From Galbibacter orientalis DSM 19592 (lineage in GTDB: Bacteria; Bacteroidota; Bacteroidia; Flavobacteriales; Flavobacteriaceae): a stretch of 64,000 bases of DNA. Shown one piece after another: positions 41,057 to 51,093 of the stretch. The DNA lies in assembly GCF_000260115.1 (NCBI RefSeq), contig NZ_JH651379.1, forward strand, positions 1,240,001-1,304,000, written 5' to 3'. How positions within the stretch are numbered: the stretch's first letter is position 1; each line of letters begins with the position of its first letter. Below the pieces are notes generated by a model. It worked only from the letters and a program-made list of their open reading frames with translations. It searched no databases and had not been told where the DNA came from. A program made the position numbers and the translations under genes.

Positions 41057-42023
41057 ACCCGTTGTGCATTTAGGCAATATTGATTTTTAGGTTATTGATA
41101 TTTCTGTTGAATTCAAATATGTTTATATATTGAATGACCGTCATAGCCGTAATCTTAGATAATATTCTGTTTTTGAATCCCTCAAAAGATTTAGCATAAT
41201 TCCTTCGAATCATAAATTGGTCGCAAAGTTGAGAAAACAATGTTTCAATACGCTTTCTGGATTTCTTAAAAACGTACGGCTGCTCCCTATAGTTATGCTG
41301 GTTTGTTCTCATAGGGGTTTCAAGTCTAATATTATGATATTCAAATAAATTCAATTGATATTCAGCCGACAAATACCCTTTATCACCAAGTAATATGCAA
41401 TCACTTAATTGATGCTTTATATCCTTTAAATAATTAATATCGTGCACAGAGGCTGGACTAATATCCATACTTTCGATAACACCCTGAGCAGAACAGACAG
41501 CATGTAATTTATATCCATAATAATGGCTTGATTGACTTGCACAATATCCTTTTTCGGGCAGACTGTAGTTTTGTTCTTTACATATCTTACTTCTAGCGCT
41601 TCTTGATAATTTACAGACCTCTAACGGCATACTGTCAACAATATAACAATGCTCAGATTTATTCAACTTTCTCACTAATGCCTTGCGAAGTGATTCTCTA
41701 AAAGAAAACAACTTACGCTTTCTTCTATTGTAGACACTGCGCTCTATTTTGCTGGATAGACCAGCAGGTAACATTCGAAAAAGCTGGCATTCACTATCAA
41801 CACTCATATATTCTGATGTTAAATCAATAGCTATAAGCTCTTTATCTCTTAATTTAGGTTTACGGATTTGATGTAAATAATCCATTTTACAATCCAATTC
41901 TTTTAAAACCTTGAGGATTTTGTCGTAATTTGCTTGAAAGTTGTGCATATAAATTATAGTGTGGTTACTACAATTTACTGCATTTTAGCAGTTTGCACAA
42001 CTTTTTCTAAATGCACAACGGGT
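41057..42023 (-). mobile_element. IS982-family insertion sequence
   Basis: 967-bp element with perfect 17-bp ends, ACCCGTTGTGCATTTAG at 41057-41073 and its complement at 42007-42023. It is flanked by a 7-bp target duplication TATATTA (41050-41056 and 42024-42030). The right duplication ends with the A of the next gene's ATG. Confidence 0.95.
41070..41948 (-). CDS. IS982-family transposase
   Basis: 292-residue DDE transposase. The catalytic acids appear in CYIVDSMPLEVC, LLGDKGYLS and KRIETLFSQL. It appears complete. Its 3' end lies inside the left terminal repeat. Confidence 0.93.
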   Translation of the reverse strand: MHNFQANYDKILKVLKELDCKMDYLHQIRKPKLRDKELIAIDLTSEYMSVDSECQLFRMLPAGLSSKIERSVYNRRKRKLFSFRESLRKALVRKLNKSEHCYIVDSMPLEVCKLSRSARSKICKEQNYSLPEKGYCASQSSHYYGYKLHAVCSAQGVIESMDISPASVHDINYLKDIKHQLSDCILLGDKGYLSAEYQLNLFEYHNIRLETPMRTNQHNYREQPYVFKKSRKRIETLFSQLCDQFMIRRNYAKSFEGFKNRILSKITAMTVIQYINIFEFNRNINNLKINIA

Positions 42024-42029
42024 TATATT

Positions 42030-43598
42030 ATGTTGCGTATACTAATTTTAATAGTATTGATTCTTCCATGGTTTTCATGGTCGCAGGCTGCGGATATCGA
42101 CAAGGAGTATTTCTCTGTTGCTTATGTGAAATTACCTTCTCATCCTATTTTAAATGAGAACGAGCGAACTTATAATGTTTCAAGTACAATAGACGAAACC
42201 GTAGGGAATTTAATTTCTGAAACAGCTATTTCTAACGATATCCAAATACAAGGATTTAGAAGAGAAGAAGTAGCACCTAAAGTACATGTAAAGTTAAATT
42301 TATCGAGTTTTTTAATCGATCCCCAATCGTTTTCTATTGACAGTAAGCTTATAGAGGTAAAAGACGATGATGGGAATGTTGTGCGGTCATATTATGTATA
42401 CCGTTATTTGTTTAGTTACAAAGTAAGAGGAGGGTATATGGTTGAAAATCCGTTTGAACTTAAAATGGAAAATAACCTAGACAGAGTGGAGAAATACGCT
42501 TCAGATTATTTTAACAGTAAACAAGAGGCTTACGCACATTACGATGTAAATAAAGAGGAGATAAAAGAAGAAATACTTTATAATTTTGTGGAGTATGTTA
42601 GTTATAGAATAGATGATATAATAAACTCGGCTTTTGGATATAGACCCTATAAAACGAATGCTTATTTATGGATATTAGATTCAAGAAATAATCCGCTTAC
42701 AGAGCCTCAGAAAACAGAATTTAGCAAGGTAAAAGCGATAATGAGTGGAATAAACCATGAAGCTCCAATTGAAGAAACTAGAGAAGCATTATCTCCAATA
42801 GTTGAAGCGTTTGAACAAATGGCTAATCAAATAGAAGGAGATTCTAGAAGAGAGCGAAAGGTAAAATTTGCTTGTTTATATAATTGCGCTATTCTATCAT
42901 ACTATATGGACATCCCTAGTCAAGCCATAAAATATGCTGAAATGATTTTTCCACTTAAGTATAGCGATACAGATGCAGAAGAGTTAATAAATACCGCCAG
43001 TGATTTAGATAAAATACTAGCCGCAAATATGGTAGATAGTAGAAGAATGGTAGTTCCAATAGATGAGAAATTTAATGAGGTAGAAGTTGAAGAAGTAAGT
43101 AGTTTTGCATATTTGGTTACCGTTGAGAACGATACATTAATCGCAAATATGAATTATCAAGATCTTGCAATGGTAGGAGCAGAAGCAAAGGTATATTTAC
43201 CCGATGAGAACGGAAATTTAAAGCTAAATATATTTAATGCAGCAGATTTAAAAGAATTAGTTTTTGATGAGAACAACATATATGTTCAGAAGGAATTTAT
43301 TTCATACAAAAACAACCCTCGGGCTAAGTCGCCAGAAAAATATTTGGTACGAAAAGAATTTGAAACAGAAGAGCTTTCTATGTATGCATTTCTAGACGAT
43401 GAGGTTGTTTTCTTTATAAAAGATGAAGAGGTAGGTTATTCTAACCGTTCGTATAAATTTTTGATGGGGTTTAAAAATGAGTTAAAAAAGTTTACAGGTT
43501 CTTGTTCTAAAGTAAATGAGTTGATAGATAAGAACTATTATAAAAACAATACGGCAAGCTTACGCAGTTTTATTGAAGATGTTGTGTATTGTGAATAG
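42030..43598 (+). CDS. Secreted protein of unknown function downstream of gldD
   Basis: 522-residue protein with a signal peptide (MLRILILIVLILPWFSWSQA). The middle region resembles helical repeats (EQMANQIEGDSRRERKVKFACLYNCAILSYY...), and the C-terminal part appears beta-rich. I recognise no family. The IS982 insertion ends on its start codon, so its native leader and ribosome-binding region now lie about 970 bases away, and expression would depend on the element. It is followed by a terminator and a convergent propeller gene that is also broken. Confidence 0.75.
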   Translation: MLRILILIVLILPWFSWSQAADIDKEYFSVAYVKLPSHPILNENERTYNVSSTIDETVGNLISETAISNDIQIQGFRREEVAPKVHVKLNLSSFLIDPQSFSIDSKLIEVKDDDGNVVRSYYVYRYLFSYKVRGGYMVENPFELKMENNLDRVEKYASDYFNSKQEAYAHYDVNKEEIKEEILYNFVEYVSYRIDDIINSAFGYRPYKTNAYLWILDSRNNPLTEPQKTEFSKVKAIMSGINHEAPIEETREALSPIVEAFEQMANQIEGDSRRERKVKFACLYNCAILSYYMDIPSQAIKYAEMIFPLKYSDTDAEELINTASDLDKILAANMVDSRRMVVPIDEKFNEVEVEEVSSFAYLVTVENDTLIANMNYQDLAMVGAEAKVYLPDENGNLKLNIFNAADLKELVFDENNIYVQKEFISYKNNPRAKSPEKYLVRKEFETEELSMYAFLDDEVVFFIKDEEVGYSNRSYKFLMGFKNELKKFTGSCSKVNELIDKNYYKNNTASLRSFIEDVVYCE

Positions 43599-43605
43599 AA
43601 TAAAG

Positions 43606-43631
43606 AAAGAGGAGTTTTTAAACTCCTCTTT
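43606..43631. terminator. Hairpin terminator
   Basis: AAAGAGGAGTTT-TT-AAACTCCTCTTT, a perfect 12-bp stem between convergent genes. Confidence 0.85.
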
Positions 43632-43667
43632 TACCTTATAAGTACATTGTATTTAAATCGATAGTGT

Positions 43668-44358
43668 CTATTCTGATTTAAAAACTTTAACCTGATTTTT
43701 TACACTATAATAAATATCATCGGTAGCATAATCTACATCGTAAATTGGTCTTAGATTATCAACAGTTATTTTATCTAGTTCTTCTCCTGTTTCTTTATCT
43801 ACTTTTATTAATAAGCGTTCACCATTTTCTCCTTTAGCAAAAAGAATAGCATATTTGTTTGTTTCTTGTAGGGCATTGTGTCTTTCCTTAGCAAAAAGCA
43901 TTGCTGCAGCGGTAGCTATATAGCCTGCATCGCCAATTGCTTTAGCTTTATCACCAAAAACTGCCGAAGTAGAACTTCTACTTACTATATTTCCTTCAGA
44001 ATCTCTGTAGTAAGTATTTGTAGTAGAAGTTGCACCAGCAACAGCAAAGCCAATATTTGCAAGTCCTAGCCCTATATTTTTTAGTACACGACCTGTTTCT
44101 CCAGGTTGCTTGTATTGGTTATGAAATATAACTTTTCCACTTTTATCAACTCCAACAACTTCATTTAACCCTGTTATTGTTACATTATTAGGGAAAATTT
44201 CTAGACTTGTTAAATCTTTTTCATTTTTAAGTTTTAATTCTGCATAAGGCTCGGGTTTTTCAGTACTGTTTTCATCAAATCGGTAGAGCTCTTCATCGTT
44301 GTATATAATAAAGTTTCCAGAGTTTTCATTGTATTCAGCAAATGTTGGTCGCTTTTCG
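43668..44358 (-). pseudogene. 3' part of PQQ-like beta-propeller gene, cut off by IS21
   Basis: Encodes the last 227 or so residues (from RPTFAEYNENSGNFIIY to the stop) of a propeller-type protein whose first part lies at 46906-48102. The remainder contains a Gly/Ala-rich segment (KNIGLGLANIGFAVAGATS) and terminal blade-like strands. A spurious ATG inside the IS gives it a false start. Removing the IS and one target copy restores ...KLNEK-RPTFAEY... in frame. Confidence 0.85.
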
Positions 44359-44511
44359 TGGAAATTCTTGCCAAACTGACCCATGTAATCCTGCGAAAGT
44401 GACCCACTGAATCCTATTTAAAGTGACCCGGGTATTCCTGTCTAAATTGACCCACCTCTAGAAAGAGCATGTATTAAATAACTTGTATGGTTATAATCAA
44501 GAAAAATAACC

Positions 44512-46056
44512 ATGGCAAACATACATTTAGACATGCGAAAAATCAAACAACTATATCGTTTACATACTCAAGGAGTTAGTAAGCGGAGCATCAGTAAACA
44601 ACTTGGTATATCCAGGAATACTGTTCGCAAATACATCGAATTATTACTAAAGAGCAAGCTTACAAGTGAAGAGGTTGATAAGCTTGGTTTTGAAGATTTA
44701 CGTATATTATTGCATATTGATGAGACCCACATAACGACTCGTCATGAGTATGTTTTTAAGTTATACCCAGAGGTAAGCAAACGCCTTAAAAAGGTTGGAG
44801 TTACTCGTTACATGATCTGGGAGGACTATTATCAAAATAAAAAGGTATTTATCTCTTATTCTAGATTTTGTCATTTGTATAGAGTTTGGTCTCGTACTCA
44901 AAATCCAGTCATGCGATTTAACCATAAGGCTGGGGATAAAATGTTTGTGGACTTCACAGGAAAGAAATTAGCTATCATAGATCCCGCTACTGGTTTACTA
45001 AAAGAAATGGAAGTATTTATTGCTGTACTAGGAGCAAGCGGCTATACCTATGTAGAAGCTTGTCGTTCACAAAAACGAGAGGATTTTATTGGGTGCATAG
45101 TAGGTGCATTACATTTTTTCGGAGGCGTTCCTAGAGCAATAGTAACTGATAACTTAAAGTCAGCTGTTACAAAAAGTAGCAAGTATGAGCCTATCCTTAA
45201 TGAGAGTTTATTGGCTATGGCAACTCATTATGATACCACGATACTTCCAACAAGAACCTATCGTCCAAGAGATAAGGCACTAGTAGAAAATGCTGTAAAG
45301 ATTATCTACACAAGAGTTTTTGCTCCATTAAATGGGAATGATTATTATACCTTAAGTGCTTTAAATGAAGCTGTATTAGAACTCACGGGGAAGCATAATA
45401 AAATTAACTTTCAAGCAAGGGACTGTTCTAGGTTAGATTTATTTACATCTTTGGAGCAAGAAGAATTATTGCCATTGCCTACAGATAAATATCAACTACG
45501 TGCCTACCTAATGGGAACAGTATATAAGACCTCTCATATCCACATTAATAAAGATAAGCATTATTACAGCGTTCCTTATCGTTATATAGGAAAGAAGGTT
45601 CGCATCATTTATACAAAAGACACCGTTGAAATTTACTATAAGCAAAAACGGATTGCTGTTCATAAAAGAGGCTTAAAACGTCATGGTTACACTACCGATA
45701 GCGAGCATATGCCTTCAACACATCGTTATGTAGCTGATTGGAATCCTGACACCTTTTTAAATTGGGCTGAAGGTATTGGAGGCCATTGTAAAACTTTCAT
45801 CACTTTATTATTAGGAAAAAGACAACATCCTGAACAATCCTATAAATCTTGTGCTGGTGTATTAGGGCTAGCTAAAAAAGTTGGGAATGAACGTCTTGAT
45901 AATGCTTGTAAACGAGCTTTAGATTATGAACGCATCAATTATCAAAGTGTTAAAAGTATTCTTGAAAAAGGATTGGATTTTATACAGGAAGATACCAATA
46001 CAGAATCTACAATCCCTAAGCATGGAAACATCAGAGGGGGCGATTATTATAAATAA
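44512..46056 (+). CDS. istA: IS21 transposase IstA
   Basis: 514-residue transposase with an N-terminal helix-turn-helix (GVSKRSISKQLGISRNTVRKYIE) and a DDE integrase core (MFVDFTGKK, VTDNLKSAV, KALVENAVKIIY). It is complete and is followed by istB after 17 bases. Confidence 0.96.
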   Translation: MANIHLDMRKIKQLYRLHTQGVSKRSISKQLGISRNTVRKYIELLLKSKLTSEEVDKLGFEDLRILLHIDETHITTRHEYVFKLYPEVSKRLKKVGVTRYMIWEDYYQNKKVFISYSRFCHLYRVWSRTQNPVMRFNHKAGDKMFVDFTGKKLAIIDPATGLLKEMEVFIAVLGASGYTYVEACRSQKREDFIGCIVGALHFFGGVPRAIVTDNLKSAVTKSSKYEPILNESLLAMATHYDTTILPTRTYRPRDKALVENAVKIIYTRVFAPLNGNDYYTLSALNEAVLELTGKHNKINFQARDCSRLDLFTSLEQEELLPLPTDKYQLRAYLMGTVYKTSHIHINKDKHYYSVPYRYIGKKVRIIYTKDTVEIYYKQKRIAVHKRGLKRHGYTTDSEHMPSTHRYVADWNPDTFLNWAEGIGGHCKTFITLLLGKRQHPEQSYKSCAGVLGLAKKVGNERLDNACKRALDYERINYQSVKSILEKGLDFIQEDTNTESTIPKHGNIRGGDYYK

Positions 46057-46073
46057 TTAAATCATTATAAATT

Positions 46074-46802
46074 ATGAATGACCAAACATTACAACAAATG
46101 AAACAACTAAGGCTATATGGCATGCATAGAGCCTTTACGACAACACTAGAAGCAAATCATCTAGCATATACTAATGATGAGCTAGTAGCGTATTTATTAC
46201 AATCTGAATGGGATGATAAACACAATAGAAAAATAGAACGATTAACCAAAGCAGCCAAGTTTAGATATAAAGCTTCTGTAGAAGAGATATCTTTTGAATC
46301 CAGCCGAATGATTGACAAAAACCTATTAATTAGGTTCACATCGTGCGAGTTTATTAAAAACAAGGAAAACATACTCATTACAGGAAGCACAGGTGTTGGT
46401 AAAAGCTTTATTGCCTCAGCTATTGGATACCAAGCTTGTTCTCTAGGGTATAAAGTCAAATATTACAATATCAATAAGCTTTTTGCTAAACTCAAACTAG
46501 CTAAAGCAGACGGTTCATACATGAAAGAAATCGATAGAATAGAAAAACAGGATTTGCTCATTCTTGATGATTTTGGACTTCAAGAACTTGATACTAATAA
46601 AAGACAAGCTTTTATGGAAATCATCGAAGACAGACATGGAAAACGTGCTACTATCATAGCCTCACAACTACCAATTATGGGATGGCATCAAATTATCGGA
46701 GAACAAACTATTGCTGATGCTATTTTAGATCGACTGGTACATGCAGCACATAGAGTGGAACTTAAAGGTGAATCCATGAGAAAAAAAAGAAAAAAACAAT
46801 GA
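46074..46802 (+). CDS. istB: IS21 helper ATPase IstB
   Basis: 242-residue AAA+ ATPase, DnaC-like, that helps IstA with target capture. Walker A is GSTGVGKSF and Walker B is DLLILDDFG. It is complete. Confidence 0.96.
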   Translation: MNDQTLQQMKQLRLYGMHRAFTTTLEANHLAYTNDELVAYLLQSEWDDKHNRKIERLTKAAKFRYKASVEEISFESSRMIDKNLLIRFTSCEFIKNKENILITGSTGVGKSFIASAIGYQACSLGYKVKYYNINKLFAKLKLAKADGSYMKEIDRIEKQDLLILDDFGLQELDTNKRQAFMEIIEDRHGKRATIIASQLPIMGWHQIIGEQTIADAILDRLVHAAHRVELKGESMRKKRKKQ

Positions 46803-46905
46803 TAAATTTTATATTTTTATAAGCACAAAACTGCTCTTTTTAGAACCTGTTTTACTATGCTCAATTTAAACAGGAATGGGTGGGTCAACTTTACAGGAAT
46901 TTACA

Positions 46906-48102
46906 CTTTTCGTTCAACTTTAAATTTTTTCTCCATATTTTTTCACCTGTTTTATAATTTACCATATTTGCGTAGGTGGCAGTTATGTATAAAACACGAC
47001 CGTTTTTAGTTTTTTCAAGAAAATAAATAGGATCCTCTTCATCATCACATATTTTTACATCTTTTTTCCACATTTTCTCACCTTCTTTATTAATAAGCAT
47101 CATTTCATCATCATACACATACAAGAAATCGGTACCAATGGGAACAACACTCTTAATTCCTTTACCTTTAGGATCTTTTTTCCATACTTTTTCACCAGTT
47201 GTATAATCGTAGAAATTGAATCCTTTCTGATGTGCTAAAAGCATTTTATCTTGCCAATCTTCAAAAAGAACAACATATTTGGTAGTTAGTTTTTTATCCC
47301 ATATTTGGGTGCCATTTTCTGCATTATACAGCATTACTTCGTTTTTGTTGGAAATTATTCCTTTACTTTCTATAGTTACTACTTTTGCTCCGTCTAATGA
47401 TCTTTTGAAATCAATAATATCACCAGAGTCTACTTTCCATAATAATTCTCCTGTTTGCTTATCTAGCACGAAGAATTGTTTTTTAATTAAAGAAAAAACT
47501 TTATCGTTGGTATAATCCATTTTGTCTAGATCTCCAATTTTATTCATTCCAGCTATTTTACTCACGGTTTGTAACCATTCTGCATAGGTTTCAGAAACAA
47601 CGGTTTGCCATTCGAACTTTTGTTCTGGAATATTGTATTTAGCAATTATGAGTTCTTTGCCTTTAACACCTCTTAGTAAAAAGGCATTTTCATCAAAAAG
47701 ATATTCCGCTTGGAAATACTCTGCTTCGCCTTCAGCAGAAAAAAGTATTTGCCCATCATAACTATTAATAACAAAGAGTCTTCCGTCAAAAAATTTCTCA
47801 ACAAAGGGAGTGGATTCAATAACATTAAACTTGGTATAATCAATCCCTCCAGTAGTTAAAAATTCAGCTGCCATATCGACTCCTGTACGTTGAGGGGCTG
47901 GTTTCTCCCAAATAATTTTTTCTTGTTCGGGGTCGTAAGCATATACCTTGGCGCCATCTGAAATTACAGTAATGCCGTTGAAAGGTACAACTAGAAGGTC
48001 GTCTACTGTGTTTTCAAAATCTAAAGTTTTAGAGGCTTCTCTCTGTGAGAAGCTAAGCTGCGTTGCAAGAAGGCAGCATAAGATAAGTACTATTTTTTTC
48101 AT
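46906..48102 (-). pseudogene. 5' part of PQQ-like beta-propeller gene, cut off by IS21
   Basis: Signal peptide (ending LSFSQ) and about 399 residues of beta-propeller repeats with the W-K/R pattern of PQQ-like blades (YDPEQEKIIWEKPAP, TGELLWKVDSGD, TTGEKVWKKD, YKTGEKIWRKN). After KLNEK the frame runs into the IS end. The whole gene would encode about 626 residues, a secreted propeller protein of unknown ligand. Confidence 0.88.
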
Positions 48103-48196
48103 TTTATTTACATAATTTGATAGCTCTAAATATAGAAAAAAGTAATCATTTAGAGGTAAATAGATAATTTTAGTTAGAATATTTTTTATGTATTTA

Positions 48197-48256
48197 CGTA
48201 AGAGATACTTAGAAGAGGATATTAGAAAGATTATGGGAATAGTTCATTGGAAATAA
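48197..48256 (+). pseudogene. Duplicate of the gldD 3' end
   Basis: Encodes RYLEEDIRKIMGIVHWK followed by a stop, against KYLEEDIRKIMESLKWQN in gldD. The central 32 bases differ from gldD by a single base. There is no start or upstream homology, so it is a remnant of a partial duplication. It is the only recognisable content of the 337-base gap 48103-48439. Confidence 0.8.
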
Positions 48257-48439
48257 GATACTCCTTCTCCAAGAATAACTTATTAGTGCTTTCAAATTCT
48301 CAAATTATAGCTTAAAAAAATAATTAAGTAGGGTAAATCTTAATGTTTAATCAAAAATTTACTACTTATTGATGTTAAATTATGATTTTATATTTGTAGG
48401 AGGTGTCTTTATAAAGGTCTAATTATAAATATAATATAT

Positions 48440-49306
48440 ATGTCTATCTCAAAAACATATCCGAGATTTCTCCTTACTACACTACTTTTTTTGTCTTTTG
48501 TAACAAGCACGCTAACTGCTCAAGATTCTGTGGATATAATCACCATGCTAAATGGAGATATTAAAAAGGGGAAGGTAATAAGTGTAAATTCCGATGCTAT
48601 AAAGTTTACTTATGTTGGGGAAAGTTTGGAATATGAGATTTCCAAAGAGGAAATAAATCAAATTCAATTTTCCAGTGGTAGGGTAGAAGTTGTGAATGAG
48701 CCAAAGCAAGCTTCTAGTTTGATAGCAAATAATTCATCTTCAGGAAGTACTAAAAATAAAGTGGCTGTGTTACCTTTTTCTATTGTATCTAATGATGATG
48801 CCATAAAACCTGATGTTTTTGGGGTGCAAGTACAAAACGATTGTGCAAATATTTTGCGAGAAGAGAGTGCGTTTGCTGTAACTATTCAAGACCCAATGAC
48901 TACAAATGCATTATTGGCTAAAAAAGGAATAGATGCAGCGGCTATAGCTACACTTTTACCAACTGAATTAGCTTCTATACTTGGAGTGGAATATGTTATG
49001 TATGGCGCAACTGAAGTTATAAATGAAGGAACAAGAACTTATGGTAGTGATGTAGTTTCTTACAAGGATAAAGAAAAGGAGAAAGACAGAAAAAATACAG
49101 AGAATAAAGGGGTAGCAATAGCTTCATCTAATTCTTCAACAACAATAAGCTACGATGTAAAATTAGATTTAAAAATCTTTAACGATAAAGGGGAAAATAT
49201 ATATGCAGAGTCTAGACATCCTTTTGGATTGGGGATTGATGCGTATCACTCAGGGTTAAAGTATATGATTAAACGTTGCCCTTTTGGTAGTAAGTATAAA
49301 AAATAA
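48440..49306 (+). CDS. Secreted protein, unknown (possible CsgG/LpoB-like fold)
   Basis: 288 residues with a signal peptide (ending STLTAQ). Residues about 30-75 form a short beta module (TMLNGDIKKGKVISVNSDAIKFTYVGESLEYEISKEEINQIQF) seen in several Bacteroidota secreted proteins. The rest (KVAVLPFSIVSNDDAIKPDVFGVQVQ...ASILGVEYVMYG) reads like the nucleotide-free domain of CsgG/LpoB-type proteins; this is tentative. A charged Lys/Asp/Glu stretch occurs near residue 215. A terminator follows. Confidence 0.6.
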   Translation: MSISKTYPRFLLTTLLFLSFVTSTLTAQDSVDIITMLNGDIKKGKVISVNSDAIKFTYVGESLEYEISKEEINQIQFSSGRVEVVNEPKQASSLIANNSSSGSTKNKVAVLPFSIVSNDDAIKPDVFGVQVQNDCANILREESAFAVTIQDPMTTNALLAKKGIDAAAIATLLPTELASILGVEYVMYGATEVINEGTRTYGSDVVSYKDKEKEKDRKNTENKGVAIASSNSSTTISYDVKLDLKIFNDKGENIYAESRHPFGLGIDAYHSGLKYMIKRCPFGSKYKK

Positions 49307-49308
49307 TT

Positions 49309-49344
49309 AAAAAATGCCTTCAAAACTTAATTTTGGAGGCATTT
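49309..49344. terminator. Bidirectional hairpin terminator
   Basis: AAAATGCC...GGCATTTT with inner TCAAAA/TTTTGG pairing and flanking A/T runs, between convergent genes. Confidence 0.75.
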
Positions 49345-49366
49345 TATTTGATTAAGATGTCAAAAA

Positions 49367-49789
49367 TTACTTTTCATTTAACAATAACTCAGCATTTTCA
49401 ATACTGGTATTGATTTCTTGTTTTAAGGCTTTTACGTTTTCTTCTTCTTCTTTTAATAATTCCTTTTTTTCTTCGGAGAGTTCTTTTCCGTTAAGGATTT
49501 CTTCATGGTCAAAACGTTCTCCAAAACTCTGCATCCAATCCATCATTGATTTATGTGCTGCTTGAAGGTCTTTTTTTGCCGCTTCATATTGCATTCCAGT
49601 TTCTGTGGAATCTACTTTTGCGTTTAGCGCGCCAATTAATTTAGTTATGGTATTCATTTTAGGCATCAAGCTATCGTGTACAGCCATTACCATTTCCATT
49701 TTAGAAGGCTCTGAACTTTGTTTTTTCTCTTGCTTGCAACCAATTACGCTAAATGAGATTGCTAAAATTATTAATAATAATTTTTTCAT
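49367..49789 (-). CDS. Small lipoprotein with coiled coil
   Basis: 140 residues: lipobox SFSVIGCKQ, then a wholly helical, charged mature region (HDSLMPKMNTITKLIGALN..., ELSEEKKELLKEEEENVKALKQEI) likely to form a coiled coil. No enzyme motif is seen. It is 40 bases downstream of the PepSY gene on the same strand. Confidence 0.7.
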   Translation of the reverse strand: MKKLLLIILAISFSVIGCKQEKKQSSEPSKMEMVMAVHDSLMPKMNTITKLIGALNAKVDSTETGMQYEAAKKDLQAAHKSMMDWMQSFGERFDHEEILNGKELSEEKKELLKEEEENVKALKQEINTSIENAELLLNEK

Positions 49790-49828
49790 TTTTAATGATT
49801 TTTTATTTTCAATAGACTTTCAAATATT

Positions 49829-51088
49829 CTATAGTTGGGTTTGTAGTTTTTTCTTGTTAAAACTCCCAATAAGAGCAAAAATACAGATTAATATAACACT
49901 TAATCCAAATAGAGGGAGTAGAATACAAAGAATTCCAACTAGAATAACAACACCATAACTTGCTTTAAAAGATGCTGGAACTTTTGGAATTCCCCAATCT
50001 CCTTTGCGTTTTCGTAAAGCATAGGAGATTAATGCGGAAAGACTCATTAGGAATAAAACTGCCCCTGCAAAAATCATTAAAATCCAATTCCACTTTCCAA
50101 ATTGCCCTTGGTGAAAAGCCATCAACCACATTCTGCCGCGCATTAAAATTCCAACATCTTCCCAATTGTGTTGCAATACTTGTGCTCCAGTATGCGGATT
50201 AAAATGAATCATTTTTTGGTCATTTTGATTTGCATAATATGTGTTGGAAACACTGTAAACCCCGTTTTTCCCTTTTGGAAAACTTATTTTTACCTCCCCA
50301 GGAAGGTTTAGCAGTTTTGCTTTTACTACCATTTCATCTAAGGAAATTATAGGAGCGTTTTCAGGGTTGTTATTTACACTAAACTTATTCCAAGTGGAAG
50401 GGTAACCCGTGTTGGTTTTCTCTTGAACCCATTTAAATCCAGCTCCCCAAATATCTGTCCAAGGTAATCCTCCAGCTAGAATTATTAGGAATAAAATGGA
50501 CATCCAAAATCCAGTAATAGCATGGGTGTCTCTAAAAAAAGTACGTTTACCTAGATTTGTTCTCGGAATAAAATAACCTTTTATTTTCCAACCACGTTCT
50601 GGCCACCAAATAAATAAACCAGTAAGGATTAAAACTACCATCCAGCAGGCAATTAATTCAACTACTTTAGTTCCATATTTCCCCATGAGAAGCTCTCCAT
50701 GAAGTTTTCTTACTTTATACATAAACGATTTTTGGGGCAATATTTCTCCAGAAACGTCTCCTTTATACGGATTTACAAATAAACTGCTAGCATGTCCAAA
50801 CATTCCAGAAGTAAATTCGGTTGCTTGAGTTTCTTCAGAAGAAAGAATCATCCCGTTAGGCTTTTTTACCGCATTTTCTTTGGCTATTTCCCATTGCTTT
50901 TGGTAAGAAATTGCCTTCCCTTGTGCTGCTACTTCTTTTACGGGTTTATAAATGGGAGCTTCGTATTGTGCTTTAAATAGATATATTACTCCAGTAACCG
51001 AGAGTAAAAGTATGAATGGAAGCGAAACAAGGCCTGCAATAAAATGCCATTTCCAAAGCCACTTGTTGAGTTTAGTGTTTTTTTTCAT
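49829..51088 (-). CDS. PepSY-associated membrane protein (PiuB-like)
   Basis: 419-residue inner-membrane protein of the PepSY-TM family: LNKWLWKWHFIAGLVSLPFILLLSVTG at the start, a periplasmic PepSY region, MYKVRKLHGELLMG, RDTHAITGFW, and a final hydrophobic pair. Members take part in iron-siderophore reduction or uptake. The gene begins 5 bases after the TonB-dependent receptor and is surely co-transcribed with it. Confidence 0.88.
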   Translation of the reverse strand: MKKNTKLNKWLWKWHFIAGLVSLPFILLLSVTGVIYLFKAQYEAPIYKPVKEVAAQGKAISYQKQWEIAKENAVKKPNGMILSSEETQATEFTSGMFGHASSLFVNPYKGDVSGEILPQKSFMYKVRKLHGELLMGKYGTKVVELIACWMVVLILTGLFIWWPERGWKIKGYFIPRTNLGKRTFFRDTHAITGFWMSILFLIILAGGLPWTDIWGAGFKWVQEKTNTGYPSTWNKFSVNNNPENAPIISLDEMVVKAKLLNLPGEVKISFPKGKNGVYSVSNTYYANQNDQKMIHFNPHTGAQVLQHNWEDVGILMRGRMWLMAFHQGQFGKWNWILMIFAGAVLFLMSLSALISYALRKRKGDWGIPKVPASFKASYGVVILVGILCILLPLFGLSVILICIFALIGSFNKKKLQTQL

Positions 51089-51093
51089 CTGTA

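Larger units (their letters stand above)
44359..46905 (+). mobile_element. IS21-family insertion sequence
   Basis: 2547-bp element. Its left end TGGAAATTCTTGCC...CTGACCCA and right end (complement TGTAAATTCCTGTA...TTGACCCA) are imperfect inverted repeats. It is flanked by the 7-bp duplication CTTTTCG (44352-44358 and 46906-46912). The left end carries at least four spaced TGACCC motifs between 44376 and 44455, as is usual for IS21 transposase-binding sites. Confidence 0.92.

Noticed and set aside
41934-42029. Start of the secreted protein gene inside the IS982 element
   Set aside because: The extra residues are encoded by the IS end and lack a signal peptide. The ATG at 42030 gives a clean signal peptide and is where the target duplication ends.
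44384-44390. IS21 left end at TGTAATC
   Set aside because: It has no matching target duplication. The TGGAAATTC end at 44359 pairs better with the right end and is flanked by CTTTTCG on both sides.
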